Shown: in pieces, positions 1 to 7,686 of the stretch
Layout of the letters: every line of letters starts with the position of its first letter
How positions within the stretch are numbered: the first letter of the stretch is position 1
Source: Opitutaceae bacterium
GTDB lineage: Bacteria > Verrucomicrobiota > Verrucomicrobiia > Opitutales > Opitutaceae
NCBI GenBank assembly: GCA_027482185.1
Contig: JAIXWF010000022.1
Coordinates: 434,001 to 498,000, forward strand
Length of the DNA stretch: 64,000 bases
Reading direction: 5' to 3'
Notes under the pieces: model-generated
Seen by the model: only the letters and a program-made list of their open reading frames with translations
Database searches by the model: none
Told to the model about the DNA's origin: nothing
Made by a program: the position numbers and the translations under genes

Positions 1-1
1 C

Positions 2-1522
2 TTCGAGATGCGGAAGACCCTGAAGGGGCTTTTCGCCGGCTGCATGCGCGGCCGCACGATGTACGTGCTCGCGTTCAGCATGGGCCCGGTCGGCTCGCCG
101 ATGTCGCAGATCGGCGTCCAGCTCACCGATTCGCCCTACGTGGTCGTCAACATGCGCATCATGGCGCGCATCGGCAAAAAGGTCTTCGAGCTGATCGACC
201 GCAACTTCAAGCGCGTCGTCCCCTGCATCCATTCCGTCGGCGCCCCGCTCAAGCCCGGCCAGGCCGACGTCGCGTGGCCGTGCAACAAGGAGAAGTACAT
301 CGTGCACTTCCCCGAGACGCGCGAGATCTGGAGCTTCGGCTCCGGCTACGGCGGCAACGCCCTCCTCGGCAAAAAGTGCTTCGCGCTCCGCATCGCGTCC
401 GCGATGGCGCGCGACGAAGGCTGGATGGCCGAGCACATGCTGATCCTCGGCGTCGAGAATCCCGAGGGCAAAAAGACCTACGTCGCGGCCGCGTTCCCCA
501 GCGCCTGCGGCAAAACCAATTTCGCGATGCTCATCCCTCCCGCGCATTTCTCGCAGCAGGGCTGGAAGGTGTGGACCGTCGGCGACGACATCGCGTGGAT
601 CAAACCCGACGACCAGGGCCGCCTGCGCGCGATCAATCCCGAGGCCGGTTTCTTCGGCGTCGCGCCCGGCACGAGCAACAAGACCAACCCGAACGCGATG
701 GCCGCGCTCGCGAAGAACACGATCTTCACGAACGTCGCCTACACGCCCGAGGGCGGCGTCTGGTGGGAAGGCATGACCGACGAGCCGCCGGCGTCGGCGA
801 TTGATTGGCAGGGCAAGCCCTGGACGCCCGAGATCGCGAAGGCGACGGGCGCCAAGGCTGCGCACGCCAACGCGCGTTTCACCGCGCCGGCCTCGCAGTG
901 CCCGACGATCGATCCGGATTGGGAGAAACCCGAGGGCGTGCCGATCAGCGCCTTCATTTTCGGCGGCCGCCGCGCGACGACGATGCCGTTGGTTTACCAG
1001 GCCTTCAATTGGTCCAGCGGCGTCTACGTCGGCGCCACGATGGGCTCGGAAATGACCGCCGCCGCCGCCGGCACGATCGGCAAAGTGCGCCGCGACCCGA
1101 TGGCGATGCTGCCGTTCTGCGGGTACAACATGGGCGACTACTTCCGCCACTGGATCCACATGCAGCGCCGCCTGAGCGAGACGCCGCGCGTGTTCCACGT
1201 GAATTGGTTCCGCAAAGACAAAGACGGGAAATTCATGTGGCCGGGCTTCAGCGAAAACATGCGCGTGCTCAAATGGATCGTCGACCGCGTGCGGGCCGGC
1301 GGCCGCGCCAAGGAGACGCCGATCGGCTGGGTGCCCCGTTACAAGGACATCGATTGGACCGGCATGGATTTCCCGGAAGCCAAGTTCGACGAACTGCAGG
1401 CCTTCGACCGCGCCGCCTGGCGCGCCGAGGTCCTCGGCCACGAGGAACTCTTCATCGACCTGCATTCGCACTTGCCGAAGGAGATGGTCTACGAGCGCGA
1501 GTTGCTGATCTGCCGCATGTGA
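2..1522 (+). CDS. pckG: Phosphoenolpyruvate carboxykinase (GTP), 5'-truncated by window edge
   Basis: Catalyses the reversible GTP-dependent conversion of oxaloacetate to PEP and CO2 in gluconeogenesis, in the cytosol. The reading frame is open to the first base, so the gene starts upstream. About 506 codons are present against roughly 600 in the family, so about 100 N-terminal residues are missing. Visible motifs are the P-loop [13 protein letters not shown] (codons near bases 490-530), the metal/nucleotide motif VGDDIAWIK near 580-605, and the C-terminal [11 protein letters not shown] ... [14 protein letters not shown] region near 1200-1280. These are typical of the GTP-dependent family, not the ATP-dependent one. 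A GC hairpin follows the stop codon. Identification is firm. Confidence 0.97.
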   Translation, partial: FEMRKTLKGLFAGCMRGRTMYVLAFSMGPVGSPMSQIGVQLTDSPYVVVNMRIMARIGKKVFELIDRNFKRVVPCIHSVGAPLKPGQADVAWPCNKEKYIVHFPETREIWSFGSGYGGNALLGKKCFALRIASAMARDEGWMAEHMLILGVENPEGKKTYVAAAFPSACGKTNFAMLIPPAHFSQQGWKVWTVGDDIAWIKPDDQGRLRAINPEAGFFGVAPGTSNKTNPNAMAALAKNTIFTNVAYTPEGGVWWEGMTDEPPASAIDWQGKPWTPEIAKATGAKAAHANARFTAPASQCPTIDPDWEKPEGVPISAFIFGGRRATTMPLVYQAFNWSSGVYVGATMGSEMTAAAAGTIGKVRRDPMAMLPFCGYNMGDYFRHWIHMQRRLSETPRVFHVNWFRKDKDGKFMWPGFSENMRVLKWIVDRVRAGGRAKETPIGWVPRYKDIDWTGMDFPEAKFDELQAFDRAAWRAEVLGHEELFIDLHSHLPKEMVYERELLICRM

Positions 1523-1531
1523 CCGCCGGCG

Positions 1532-1551
1532 CCGGGGCCGCCCGGCCCCGG
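1532..1551 (+). terminator. Possible terminator after pckG
   Basis: An 8-bp perfect stem (CCGGGGCC / GGCCCCGG) with a 4-nt loop starts 9 bases after the stop codon and is followed by TTTGGG. The T-run is short, so intrinsic termination is plausible but not certain. Confidence 0.5.
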
Positions 1552-1582
1552 TTTGGGTAGAAACGCACGGGGGCCGGACCCT

Positions 1583-1608
1583 TAAATTCCGGCCTGCTGT
1601 GCCGATAG
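1583..1608 (+). promoter_or_regulatory. Sigma-28 (FliA)-like promoter of HDOD gene 1
   Basis: TAAA (1583-1586), a 14-base spacer and GCCGATAG (1601-1608) match the FliA consensus TAAA-N15-GCCGATAA closely. The -10 element ends 8 bases before ATG 1617, so the transcript would be nearly leaderless. Confidence 0.55.
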
Positions 1609-1616
1609 CATGGGAC

Positions 1617-2486
1617 ATGTCCGCTGTCCCGGCCCCGTCGTCGATTTTTCCCCGCGAGAAGCTCCTGCAGGTGGCGCGTGCGCTGCCGGCCGACCTCCGG
1701 GTCCTCGCCTCCCTCGGCGAACTGCTCCAGGATCCGAATTCCGACCTCGACCAAGTGGCCGATTTGCTGCGGCGCGATGTGGCCATGGCCGCCCGGATCG
1801 TGCGCATCAGCAACAGCCCGCTGTTCGGCGGCAGCGGCGCGATCGCGTCCGTCGAACAGGCCGTGAACCGCGTCGGTTTCGGGGAGATTCTCAAGTTGGT
1901 CGGCACCGCCACGGCGGCGCGTTTCACCGAATCCGCCCTCGACCACTACGGCATCGGCGCGCACCGCCTGCGGGCCAACATGCTCTACGGCGCGCTCGCC
2001 GCGGAGTCCCTCGCGCGCCAGACCGGCGCGGACCCGCGCATCGCCTACACCGCGGGCCTGCTGCGTCCGCTCGGCATTATGGTCCTCGACCGCGCCTCGC
2101 GCGGGCACCCCGCCGCCGAGGCCTTCTCGGCCGCCGCGTGGCCGAGTTACTCCGCGTGGGAAGGCCAGATGTTCGGCGTCGACAACTGCGAAGTCGCGGC
2201 GCTGATCCTCGGCGAATGGCGTTTTCCCGCGGAATTATCCGAGGGCATCCGGGCCCATTACCTCGCGCGGCCGGACGATTTCGGCACGCCGTTGGCGGTG
2301 TTGCTCAATCTGGCCAACGGTCTCTCGCACCGGGTCAGCCGGTCCTTCGCCGGCGAAGCCTGCTGGTGGGAAATCACGCCGGCCAAGCTCGAGGCCGCCG
2401 GACTCACCGAGGACGATTTCGGACCGGCGGTCGTCGAGACGGAACGCGCGTTCGCCCATGCGGTTGCGATTCTCGGGGGCAGTTGA
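1617..2486 (+). CDS. HDOD domain protein (paralogue 1)
   Basis: A 289-residue protein made almost entirely of one HDOD domain, a degenerate HD-phosphohydrolase fold found in signalling proteins, often linked to c-di-GMP, chemotaxis or stress. Family hallmarks are visible: LPADLRVLASLGELLQDP, the conserved VRISNSPLFGG segment, and GLLRPLGIMVLDRAS near residue 155. No additional output domain is present, so it probably acts by protein-protein contact. It is clearly paralogous to the genes at 2559 and 4471. A GTG at 1599 is in frame, but the FliA-like -10 element covers that region, so ATG 1617 is preferred. Molecular target unknown. Confidence 0.88.
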   Translation: MSAVPAPSSIFPREKLLQVARALPADLRVLASLGELLQDPNSDLDQVADLLRRDVAMAARIVRISNSPLFGGSGAIASVEQAVNRVGFGEILKLVGTATAARFTESALDHYGIGAHRLRANMLYGALAAESLARQTGADPRIAYTAGLLRPLGIMVLDRASRGHPAAEAFSAAAWPSYSAWEGQMFGVDNCEVAALILGEWRFPAELSEGIRAHYLARPDDFGTPLAVLLNLANGLSHRVSRSFAGEACWWEITPAKLEAAGLTEDDFGPAVVETERAFAHAVAILGGS

Positions 2487-2524
2487 GGCCGGAGACTTCG
2501 CGCCGCGCTCTGAGCGGATGTACC

Positions 2525-2551
2525 TACAGTGATTCGCGATAGTGCCGATAC
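2525..2551 (+). promoter_or_regulatory. Sigma-28 (FliA)-like promoter of HDOD gene 2
   Basis: TACA (2525-2528), a 15-base spacer and GCCGATAC (2544-2551). It shares GTGCCGATA-N-CATGG with the first HDOD gene, but read in a different frame, so the match is not due to coding conservation. Confidence 0.55.
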
Positions 2552-2558
2552 CATGGCG

Positions 2559-3404
2559 ATGCCCGCCGCTTTTGCCGTATCCCGCGACGTGATCCTGCTG
2601 CATGCAGGCAAGTTGCCCGCCGCCCCCCAGGTGCTCGGAGGGCTCTGCGAATTGCTGCAGGATGTGAATACCGACCTCGAGCAGATCGCGGAACAGGTGC
2701 GCATGGATCCCGCGCTTTCCGCCCGCGTCATCCGGATGAGCAACAGCGTCGTGTTCGGCGGCCGCGGCGCCGTGGCCTCGGTCGACGAAGCCGTGAGCCG
2801 GGTCGGTTTCAGCGAGATCGTCCGGTTGGTCGGCGTCGCGACGGTGGCCGGGCTGGTGGATCGCTCTTTGACTGCGTACGGGCTGACGGCGGACCGTCTG
2901 CGCGAATCGCTGCTGCTGCACGCCCTCGCGAGCGAAGCGATCGCGGGCGAGACCTCGGTCGAGCCCCACACCGCGTATGCCGGCGGCCTGTTGCGCGGCA
3001 TCGGGATGATGGTGCTGGATCGCGTGGCGCGGGGCCGCGACGCCAAGGCGCCGAATTACGATCCGGCCAAGTTCACGAGCTACGCCGCCTGGGAGCGGCA
3101 GCGTTTCGGCGTCACCGCCTGCGAGGTGGCGACCATGGTGCTCGACGACTGGCGGTTTCCCGCGGAACTGATCCGCGGCATCGAGCGGCACCTCGCTCCG
3201 CCCGAGGACGAAGTTTTTCCCGCCGTGCTGAACCTGGCCGGCAGCATCGTCGCCGCGAACGGGCTCTGCCTCGAAGGCGAACAGCAGGCGTGGCAGGTCA
3301 CGGAGGAAAAGCTCGCGGTTGCACGGCTCACCGCCGGGCAGCTCGAACTCGCGAGCCAGCAGGCGCGGGCTGCCTTCGAGCGGCACCGGCACGGGTTGTA
3401 CTGA
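2559..3404 (+). CDS. HDOD domain protein (paralogue 2)
   Basis: A 281-residue single-domain HDOD protein, colinear with its neighbour at 1617: LPAAPQVLGGLCELLQD, IRMSNSVVFGGRGAVASVDEA, and GLLRGIGMMVLDRVA align directly. Candidate in-frame starts are GTG 2529, ATG 2553 and ATG 2559. If the FliA-like promoter just upstream is real, transcription would begin at about 2557-2559, which favours ATG 2559 and a leaderless message. The gene stands about 70 bases after paralogue 1, and its own promoter implies separate control. Expected to be cytoplasmic. Partner and output are unknown. Confidence 0.87.
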   Translation: MPAAFAVSRDVILLHAGKLPAAPQVLGGLCELLQDVNTDLEQIAEQVRMDPALSARVIRMSNSVVFGGRGAVASVDEAVSRVGFSEIVRLVGVATVAGLVDRSLTAYGLTADRLRESLLLHALASEAIAGETSVEPHTAYAGGLLRGIGMMVLDRVARGRDAKAPNYDPAKFTSYAAWERQRFGVTACEVATMVLDDWRFPAELIRGIERHLAPPEDEVFPAVLNLAGSIVAANGLCLEGEQQAWQVTEEKLAVARLTAGQLELASQQARAAFERHRHGLY

Positions 3405-3553
3405 GCCGAACGCATGCCGTGGCGTGAGCTGGGTTGAGCGTTGAGCGCGAAACCGTGCGGTTTGCCGGCGGCGGGCGGCGGCAGCGCCGGGGCGGATGCG
3501 AGGAACCGCTTGCGCAAGCGCAGGTCCGCGGGAATCGTTCCGCGTCTGCCGCC

Positions 3554-4360
3554 ATGTTCCGCGTTCCCGCTCTCCTTCTGCTGGTGTTGATCGCCGCCGT
3601 GCCCGGTCGGGCCGAACCGGCGCGCCCGGCGGCCGACGGCACCGCGCGCCCCGCGACACCGGAGGAAATCTCGCTCCTCAACACCGTGCTCCAGAAGACG
3701 GCCGACGACCTGCCCCGCTGGGCTTACACCGAGCACCGCGTGATCCGGGACGAGAAGGGCAAACTGAAGTCGGAGCAGATCGTCCGTTTCGATCCGTCGC
3801 TGCCGTATGCCGAACAATGGACGCCGCTGAAGATCGACGGCCGCGAGCCCACGGAGCGCGAGAAAGCCCGCTTCCGCCGCCGCGGCGAGGAGTCCGATCC
3901 GCAGAATCCGAAACTTTCGAAACGCACCCGACCCGCCCTCGGCGAAGTCATCGATGTCGCCCGCGCCTCGATCGGTTCCGTCAGCGCCACGCATTGGGTT
4001 TTCTCGATTCCGTTGCGCAAATTCGGCAACGAGCGTTTTCCGCCGGAGAAGTTCGAGGTCTTTGCGCGCGTCCGCAAGGAGGGCCAGGTCCTGGAAAACA
4101 TCGCCGTGCTCCTCCGCGATTCCTTCCGTTCCAAGCTGGTGGTGAAGGTGAAGTCGGGCGATGCCAGCATCGATTTCGCCGTCGTGGACCCGAAATATCC
4201 GCCGACCATGGTCGAGGTGGAGGGCGACGCTTCCGCCTCGGTGTTTTTCGTCAGCGTCGGCGGCTCCGTCGATCTGAAGCGCACCGAGCTGAAGCACGTG
4301 CGGCCCTACGACGAGCGTTTCGAGGTCCAGATCGGGACTCTGAAAACGATCGATTTTTGA
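3554..4360 (+). CDS. Exported protein of unknown function
   Basis: A 268-residue protein whose ATG at 3554 gives a clean Sec signal peptide (MFRVPALLLLVLIAAVPGRA); the open frame upstream of that ATG is charged and unlikely to be translated. The mature part contains no motif I recognise. It has a charged middle region (residues about 60-120) and alternating beta-strand-like hydrophobics such as HWVFSIPLRKFG and KLVVKVKSGDASIDFAVVD. It sits between HDOD paralogues 2 and 3 on the same strand. It could be a periplasmic or outer-membrane accessory factor, but function is not assignable. Confidence 0.75.
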   Translation: MFRVPALLLLVLIAAVPGRAEPARPAADGTARPATPEEISLLNTVLQKTADDLPRWAYTEHRVIRDEKGKLKSEQIVRFDPSLPYAEQWTPLKIDGREPTEREKARFRRRGEESDPQNPKLSKRTRPALGEVIDVARASIGSVSATHWVFSIPLRKFGNERFPPEKFEVFARVRKEGQVLENIAVLLRDSFRSKLVVKVKSGDASIDFAVVDPKYPPTMVEVEGDASASVFFVSVGGSVDLKRTELKHVRPYDERFEVQIGTLKTIDF

Positions 4361-4418
4361 AGCAGGCGTAAATGTCCGGGCCGCGGTTCAAGTCCGCGCC
4401 CTGACGACACGATTTTGC

Positions 4419-4446
4419 TAATCCGCCCGGCCGGATGTGCCGACTA
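4419..4446 (+). promoter_or_regulatory. Weaker sigma-28-like promoter of HDOD gene 3
   Basis: TAAT (4419-4422), a 16-base spacer and GCCGACTA (4439-4446). The -10 differs from GCCGATAA more than in the other two HDOD genes, but GTGCCGA is shared by all three. Confidence 0.4.
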
Positions 4447-4470
4447 GAGGGAACAATCGTTGTCCCCTCT
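4446..4470 (+). promoter_or_regulatory. Inverted repeat abutting the HDOD 3 start codon
   Basis: AGAGGGAACAA and TTGTCCCCTCT are complementary at 10 of 11 positions around a TCG centre. The right arm touches ATG 4471 and the left arm overlaps the presumed -10 element. It could be an operator rather than an RNA hairpin. Confidence 0.5.
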
Positions 4471-5304
4471 ATGCCACTTTCACGCGAGACCATCATCACG
4501 TTGGGCAACAAGCTGGCGCCCTCGGCTTCCACCTTCAGCCGCCTGCGGGCGCTGCTCCTCGATCCGGATACCGAGCTCGAAGAGATCACGAAGCTGATCC
4601 GGCTCGATCCGGCGCTCACGTTCCACGTGGTCCGCATGAGCAACAGCGTGCTCTTCGGCCTGCGGGAGAAGACCGATTCCCTCGACGTCGCCGTCGGCCG
4701 TGTCGGGCTCGGCGAAATCTTCCGTCTCGTCGGCCTCGCCGCCACGCAGCAGGTTTGCCAGCGGGACCTTGTCACCTACCGCCTCAAGGCGAGCCGGCTC
4801 TGGGAAAACGCCGTGGCCACCGCCGCGGCCTCCGAGTTGCTTGCGCAGCGGGCCGGGCTCGAGCCAGGCCTCGCGTATTCCGCGGGCCTCATGCGCACGA
4901 TCGGCCGCGTCATCCTCGACGGCGCCGCCTTCGGGCAGGTTTATCCCGGCGAAGCCGAATGGCCGTCCGTCGCGGAGTGGGAAAAGAAGACCTTCGGCGT
5001 CACCTCCGCGGACGTGACGACCACGCTGCTCAACCACTGGCGTTTCCCGGTGGAACTCGTGAATTCGATCCAGGGCCACTACGAGCCGCTCGCGAACGTC
5101 GACGAATCCAACGTCGGCGCCTGCGTGCTCAACCTCGCCTGCGGGGTCGCGGCCCGTTTCGGACTCGATCTGCCCGGCGAGGAAGGCGACTGGCTCTGCT
5201 CGCCGGCCAAGCTGACGCTCGCGGGCGTGAGCGAAGCCGACCTCGAGGAATGCGCGAACCGCGCACGGGCGCACTATGTGCTCCTTTGCGCGAGCATGGC
5301 CTGA
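4471..5304 (+). CDS. HDOD domain protein (paralogue 3)
   Basis: A 277-residue HDOD protein that lines up with the two upstream paralogues: LAPSASTFSRLRALLLDP, VVRMSNSVLFGLREK, AYSAGLMRTIGRVILDGA. ATG 4435 is in frame but lies inside the promoter-like region; ATG 4471 begins MPLSRETIITLGNKL and matches the paralogue N-termini in length. A 25-bp inverted repeat ends exactly at this ATG. The three genes look like a local duplication series in which the exported protein at 3554 became embedded. Role presumably regulatory and cytoplasmic; targets unknown. Confidence 0.87.
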   Translation: MPLSRETIITLGNKLAPSASTFSRLRALLLDPDTELEEITKLIRLDPALTFHVVRMSNSVLFGLREKTDSLDVAVGRVGLGEIFRLVGLAATQQVCQRDLVTYRLKASRLWENAVATAAASELLAQRAGLEPGLAYSAGLMRTIGRVILDGAAFGQVYPGEAEWPSVAEWEKKTFGVTSADVTTTLLNHWRFPVELVNSIQGHYEPLANVDESNVGACVLNLACGVAARFGLDLPGEEGDWLCSPAKLTLAGVSEADLEECANRARAHYVLLCASMA

Positions 5305-5620
5305 GGCGGGAGTTGGGAGTCGGGTGTTGAGTTTGGAAAACGCCTTTGAACCACGGAGACACGGAGAACGCGGAGCCGAGCCGACTTGAGGAATCCGGAA
5401 TCGGACCGCCTGCGGGGTAACTCGCCACCTCGGTTCGCCATTCCTCCGTCGCCTTTTCTCCGCGGCCTCTGTGCCTCGGTGGTTCACGTCCGGTGGTCGG
5501 GCTTGGGTTGCGGGATCGAGTCGCAGGTCGTGAGTCCGGCCGGGTTTTGGCGCGCGGTCGGCAGCGCCGGGGGCCGACAGCGCGCTTGTCTCCGCGGCCC
5601 AAGGTGAGAACGTCGCGGGC
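5305..5620 (+). other. Intergenic stretch with two repeat types, no gene seen
   Basis: Directly after the stop of HDOD 3 lies a degenerate 7-bp array (5303-5337, units such as GAGTTGG, GAGTCGG, GTGTTGA). Then come two inverted arms, 5348-5375 (octads of the CCACGGAG/ACACGGAG type) and 5452-5486 (the complement). The remainder, to ATG 5621, shows no convincing coding potential. Confidence 0.6.
5348..5486. repeat. Dispersed inverted repeat, CCACGGAG octad arms
   Basis: The left arm 5348-5375 and the complement of the right arm 5452-5486 share GAACCACSGAGRCACRGAG. A related element occurs at 16561-16719. Short GGAG-rich octads form both arms, and the spacer is about 75 bases. Confidence 0.65.
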
Positions 5621-6013
5621 ATGTCGTCCGCTTCCTCTCCGGACCGGGGGCCGCTCTTGGCCGCCGGGGTGCTCGGCCTGCTGGCCGTCGGTCTCGGCGC
5701 CATGGGCGCCCACGGCTTGAAAGCCGTATTGACGGAACGCGGCATGACGCAGGCCTGGGAAACGGCCGCGCGCTACCATGCGATCCATGCGGTCTCGCTG
5801 CTCGGCCTCGCGGCGTGGGCGCGGGCCGACGGCAAAACCAAGGTCGGTGCGATCACGTGGTCGTGGGTGGCGGGCACGGTGCTGTTTTCCGGTTCGCTCT
5901 ACGGGCTCGCGTTGGGCGGCCCGCGGTGGCTCGGGCCGGTGACGCCGCTCGGCGGCCTCGCCTTCATGCTGGGTTGGTTGCTCGTCGCCGTGCAGGCGTG
6001 GCGCCGCCGCTGA
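5621..6013 (+). CDS. DUF423 family membrane protein (YgdD/COG2363-like)
   Basis: A 130-residue inner-membrane protein with four predicted transmembrane segments (about residues 12-30, 52-68, 75-95, 105-125). The family signature GLGAMGAHGLKA is at the first helix, followed by YHAIHAVSLLGLA, GTVLFSGSLYGLAL and GPVTPLGGLAFMLGWL, a complete match to the usual family length and order. Function of the family is unknown; it is widespread as a stand-alone gene. Located between HDOD 3 and the CCA enzyme on the same strand without obvious operon linkage. Confidence 0.93.
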   Translation: MSSASSPDRGPLLAAGVLGLLAVGLGAMGAHGLKAVLTERGMTQAWETAARYHAIHAVSLLGLAAWARADGKTKVGAITWSWVAGTVLFSGSLYGLALGGPRWLGPVTPLGGLAFMLGWLLVAVQAWRRR

Positions 6014-6059
6014 TTTCGGCCGTCCTTTTCCCCGTGTCCCTGCGCGCTGCTCCTCCGCG

Positions 6060-6086
6060 ACAAAGCAACCCTATAGGTCACTTTGT
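6060..6086. promoter_or_regulatory. Compound palindrome upstream of the nucleotidyltransferase gene
   Basis: ACAAAG (6060-6065) and CTTTGT (6081-6086) flank the palindrome CCTATAGG (6070-6077). It lies about 50 bases before ATG 6135, a position suitable for an operator or promoter core. No known regulator site was matched. Confidence 0.35.
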
Positions 6087-6134
6087 GCCGGGCGTGCGGG
6101 AGTCCGGGGCGGGCGGCCGAGGGAGGGAGGGCGC

Positions 6135-7562
6135 ATGAAGGGCGAGTTGGAGTTGCCGGCGGATCTGCGCGCGATGCTGGAGGCGTTGCGCGGCGCGGCG
6201 CGGCCGCGGCTCGTGGGCGGCGGCGTGCGCGACTGGCTGCTCGGGGGTGAGGCGAAGGATTTCGACGTGGAGGTCGGGGGCGTCACGTTCGAGCAATTGC
6301 ACCGGTTGCTGGCGCCGTTCGGCGCGACCGATGTCGTGGGCCGCAGCTTCGGCGTGATCAAGGTCCGCAGCCGCGCGAGCGGGGCGGAGTACGATTTCTC
6401 GCTGCCGCGGCGCGAATCGAAGACGGGCGGCGGCCACCGCGGATTCGCGGTGGAGCCGGACCCGGAGCTGAGCGACGCCGAGGCGGCGGCGCGGCGGGAT
6501 TTCACGGTCAACGCGATCGCGCTCGATCCGTTCACCGGCGAATTGATCGATCCGCACGGCGGGCAACGCGACCTCGCGGCGCGCGTGCTGCGGCACACGG
6601 GCCCGGCGTTCGCCGAGGATCCGCTGCGGGTGCTGCGCGCGTTCCAATTGGCGGCACGGCTCGACTTCGCGCTCGCGCCGGAGACGGCCGCGCTTGGTCG
6701 CCGGATTGCGGATACGTTTGCGGAACTGCCGGCCGAGCGCGTCTGGGGCGAATGGGAGAAATGGGCAACGAAGGCGGTGCGGCCTTCGCGCGGCCTGGCG
6801 GTGCTGGAAGAGACGGGCTGGCTGGCGCATTTTCCGGAGGTGGCGGCGCTGCGCGGCACGCCGCAGGAGCCCGAGTGGCATCCCGAGGGCGACGTGTTCG
6901 ACCATACGGGCCATTGTCTCGACGCGCTGGCGGCGCAGCCCGCGTGGCGGAAGGCCGCCTCGCCGACGCGGCGGCGGCTGATGTTCGCGGTGCTGGCGCA
7001 CGATTTCGGCAAGCCGGCGACGACGGTGCGCGGCGAGAAACGCGGCCGGGAGCGGTGGCTGAGTCCCGGGCACGAGGCGGCGGGGGCGGCGCCGGCGCGG
7101 AATTTCCTGCGCCGGCTGGGGGCGCCGCTCGAACTCGACGACCCGGTGTCGGCGCTCGTGGTGAACCACCTCGCCCACCATCACGGCGCCGGCGGGCCGA
7201 CGGACTCCGCGGTGCGGCGGCTGGCGCGGCGCCTGGCGCCGGCGACGATCGACGAATTGGCGGCGGTGATGCGGGCGGATGCGGACGGACGGCCGCCGCT
7301 GCGGACGCCGGAGGTGCATGCGATGATCGACGCGCTGACGGCGCGGGCCCGCGCGCTGGAGCTGGAGGCGAGCGCCCCGCGGCCGATCTTGTTGGGGCGG
7401 CACCTGATCGCGGCCGGGCTCAAGCCCGGGCCGAAGTTCACGCCGCTGCTCGACGCCGCGTTCGAGGCGCAGCTCGACGGCGCCTTCGCCGACGAGGCGG
7501 GCGCCGTGGCGTGGCTGCAGCCGCGGTTGGCAGGCGGGGCTGCTCGTGGAGTTGAGCGTTGA
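6135..7562 (+). CDS. CCA-adding enzyme / poly(A) polymerase family protein with HD domain
   Basis: A class II nucleotidyltransferase expected to act on tRNA 3' ends. The head motif GGGVRDWLLGG and the metal pair DFD (EAKDFDVEV) are near residues 25-45. The ERhxxExxK-like binding region contains FAEDPLRVLRAFQLAARLD near 155-175. A C-terminal HD hydrolase domain follows (GDVFDHTGHCLDAL, LAHDFGKPATT, VVNHLAHHHGAG), as in HD-containing CCA enzymes. The strong purine run GGGAGGGAGG just before ATG 6135 is one of the few clear Shine-Dalgarno sequences here. The last four residues and the stop are encoded by a 7-bp repeat array. Whether it adds CCA or poly(A) cannot be settled from sequence alone. 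Confidence 0.9.
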   Translation: MKGELELPADLRAMLEALRGAARPRLVGGGVRDWLLGGEAKDFDVEVGGVTFEQLHRLLAPFGATDVVGRSFGVIKVRSRASGAEYDFSLPRRESKTGGGHRGFAVEPDPELSDAEAAARRDFTVNAIALDPFTGELIDPHGGQRDLAARVLRHTGPAFAEDPLRVLRAFQLAARLDFALAPETAALGRRIADTFAELPAERVWGEWEKWATKAVRPSRGLAVLEETGWLAHFPEVAALRGTPQEPEWHPEGDVFDHTGHCLDALAAQPAWRKAASPTRRRLMFAVLAHDFGKPATTVRGEKRGRERWLSPGHEAAGAAPARNFLRRLGAPLELDDPVSALVVNHLAHHHGAGGPTDSAVRRLARRLAPATIDELAAVMRADADGRPPLRTPEVHAMIDALTARARALELEASAPRPILLGRHLIAAGLKPGPKFTPLLDAAFEAQLDGAFADEAGAVAWLQPRLAGGAARGVER

Positions 7563-7590
7563 ACGTTGAGGGTTGAGAGATCGATCCGCC
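7551..7590 (+). repeat. GTTGAAA-type heptad array at the gene 3' end
   Basis: Units GTTGAGC, GTTGAAC, GTTGAGG, GTTGAGA, GATCGAT. The first unit overlaps the last codons and the array supplies the stop codon (TGA 7560-7562) of the upstream nucleotidyltransferase gene. Confidence 0.8.
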
Positions 7591-7645
7591 GAACGGCGGA
7601 AAACGCAGCCGCAGCGCGCAACCCGCGGATCCAGACGGTTCCGCT

Positions 7646-7674
7646 CCCAACCCTCAACGAAGTTCTCTCAACTG
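7646..7674 (-). repeat. Degenerate heptad array 3' of receptor gene 1
   Basis: Read on the minus strand this gives GTTGAGA, then GTTGAGG and GTTGGGA, 13 bases after the TonB receptor stop codon. Together with 7551-7590 it forms an inverted pair between two convergent genes. Confidence 0.55.
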
Positions 7675-7686
7675 CATGAGTCCGGC

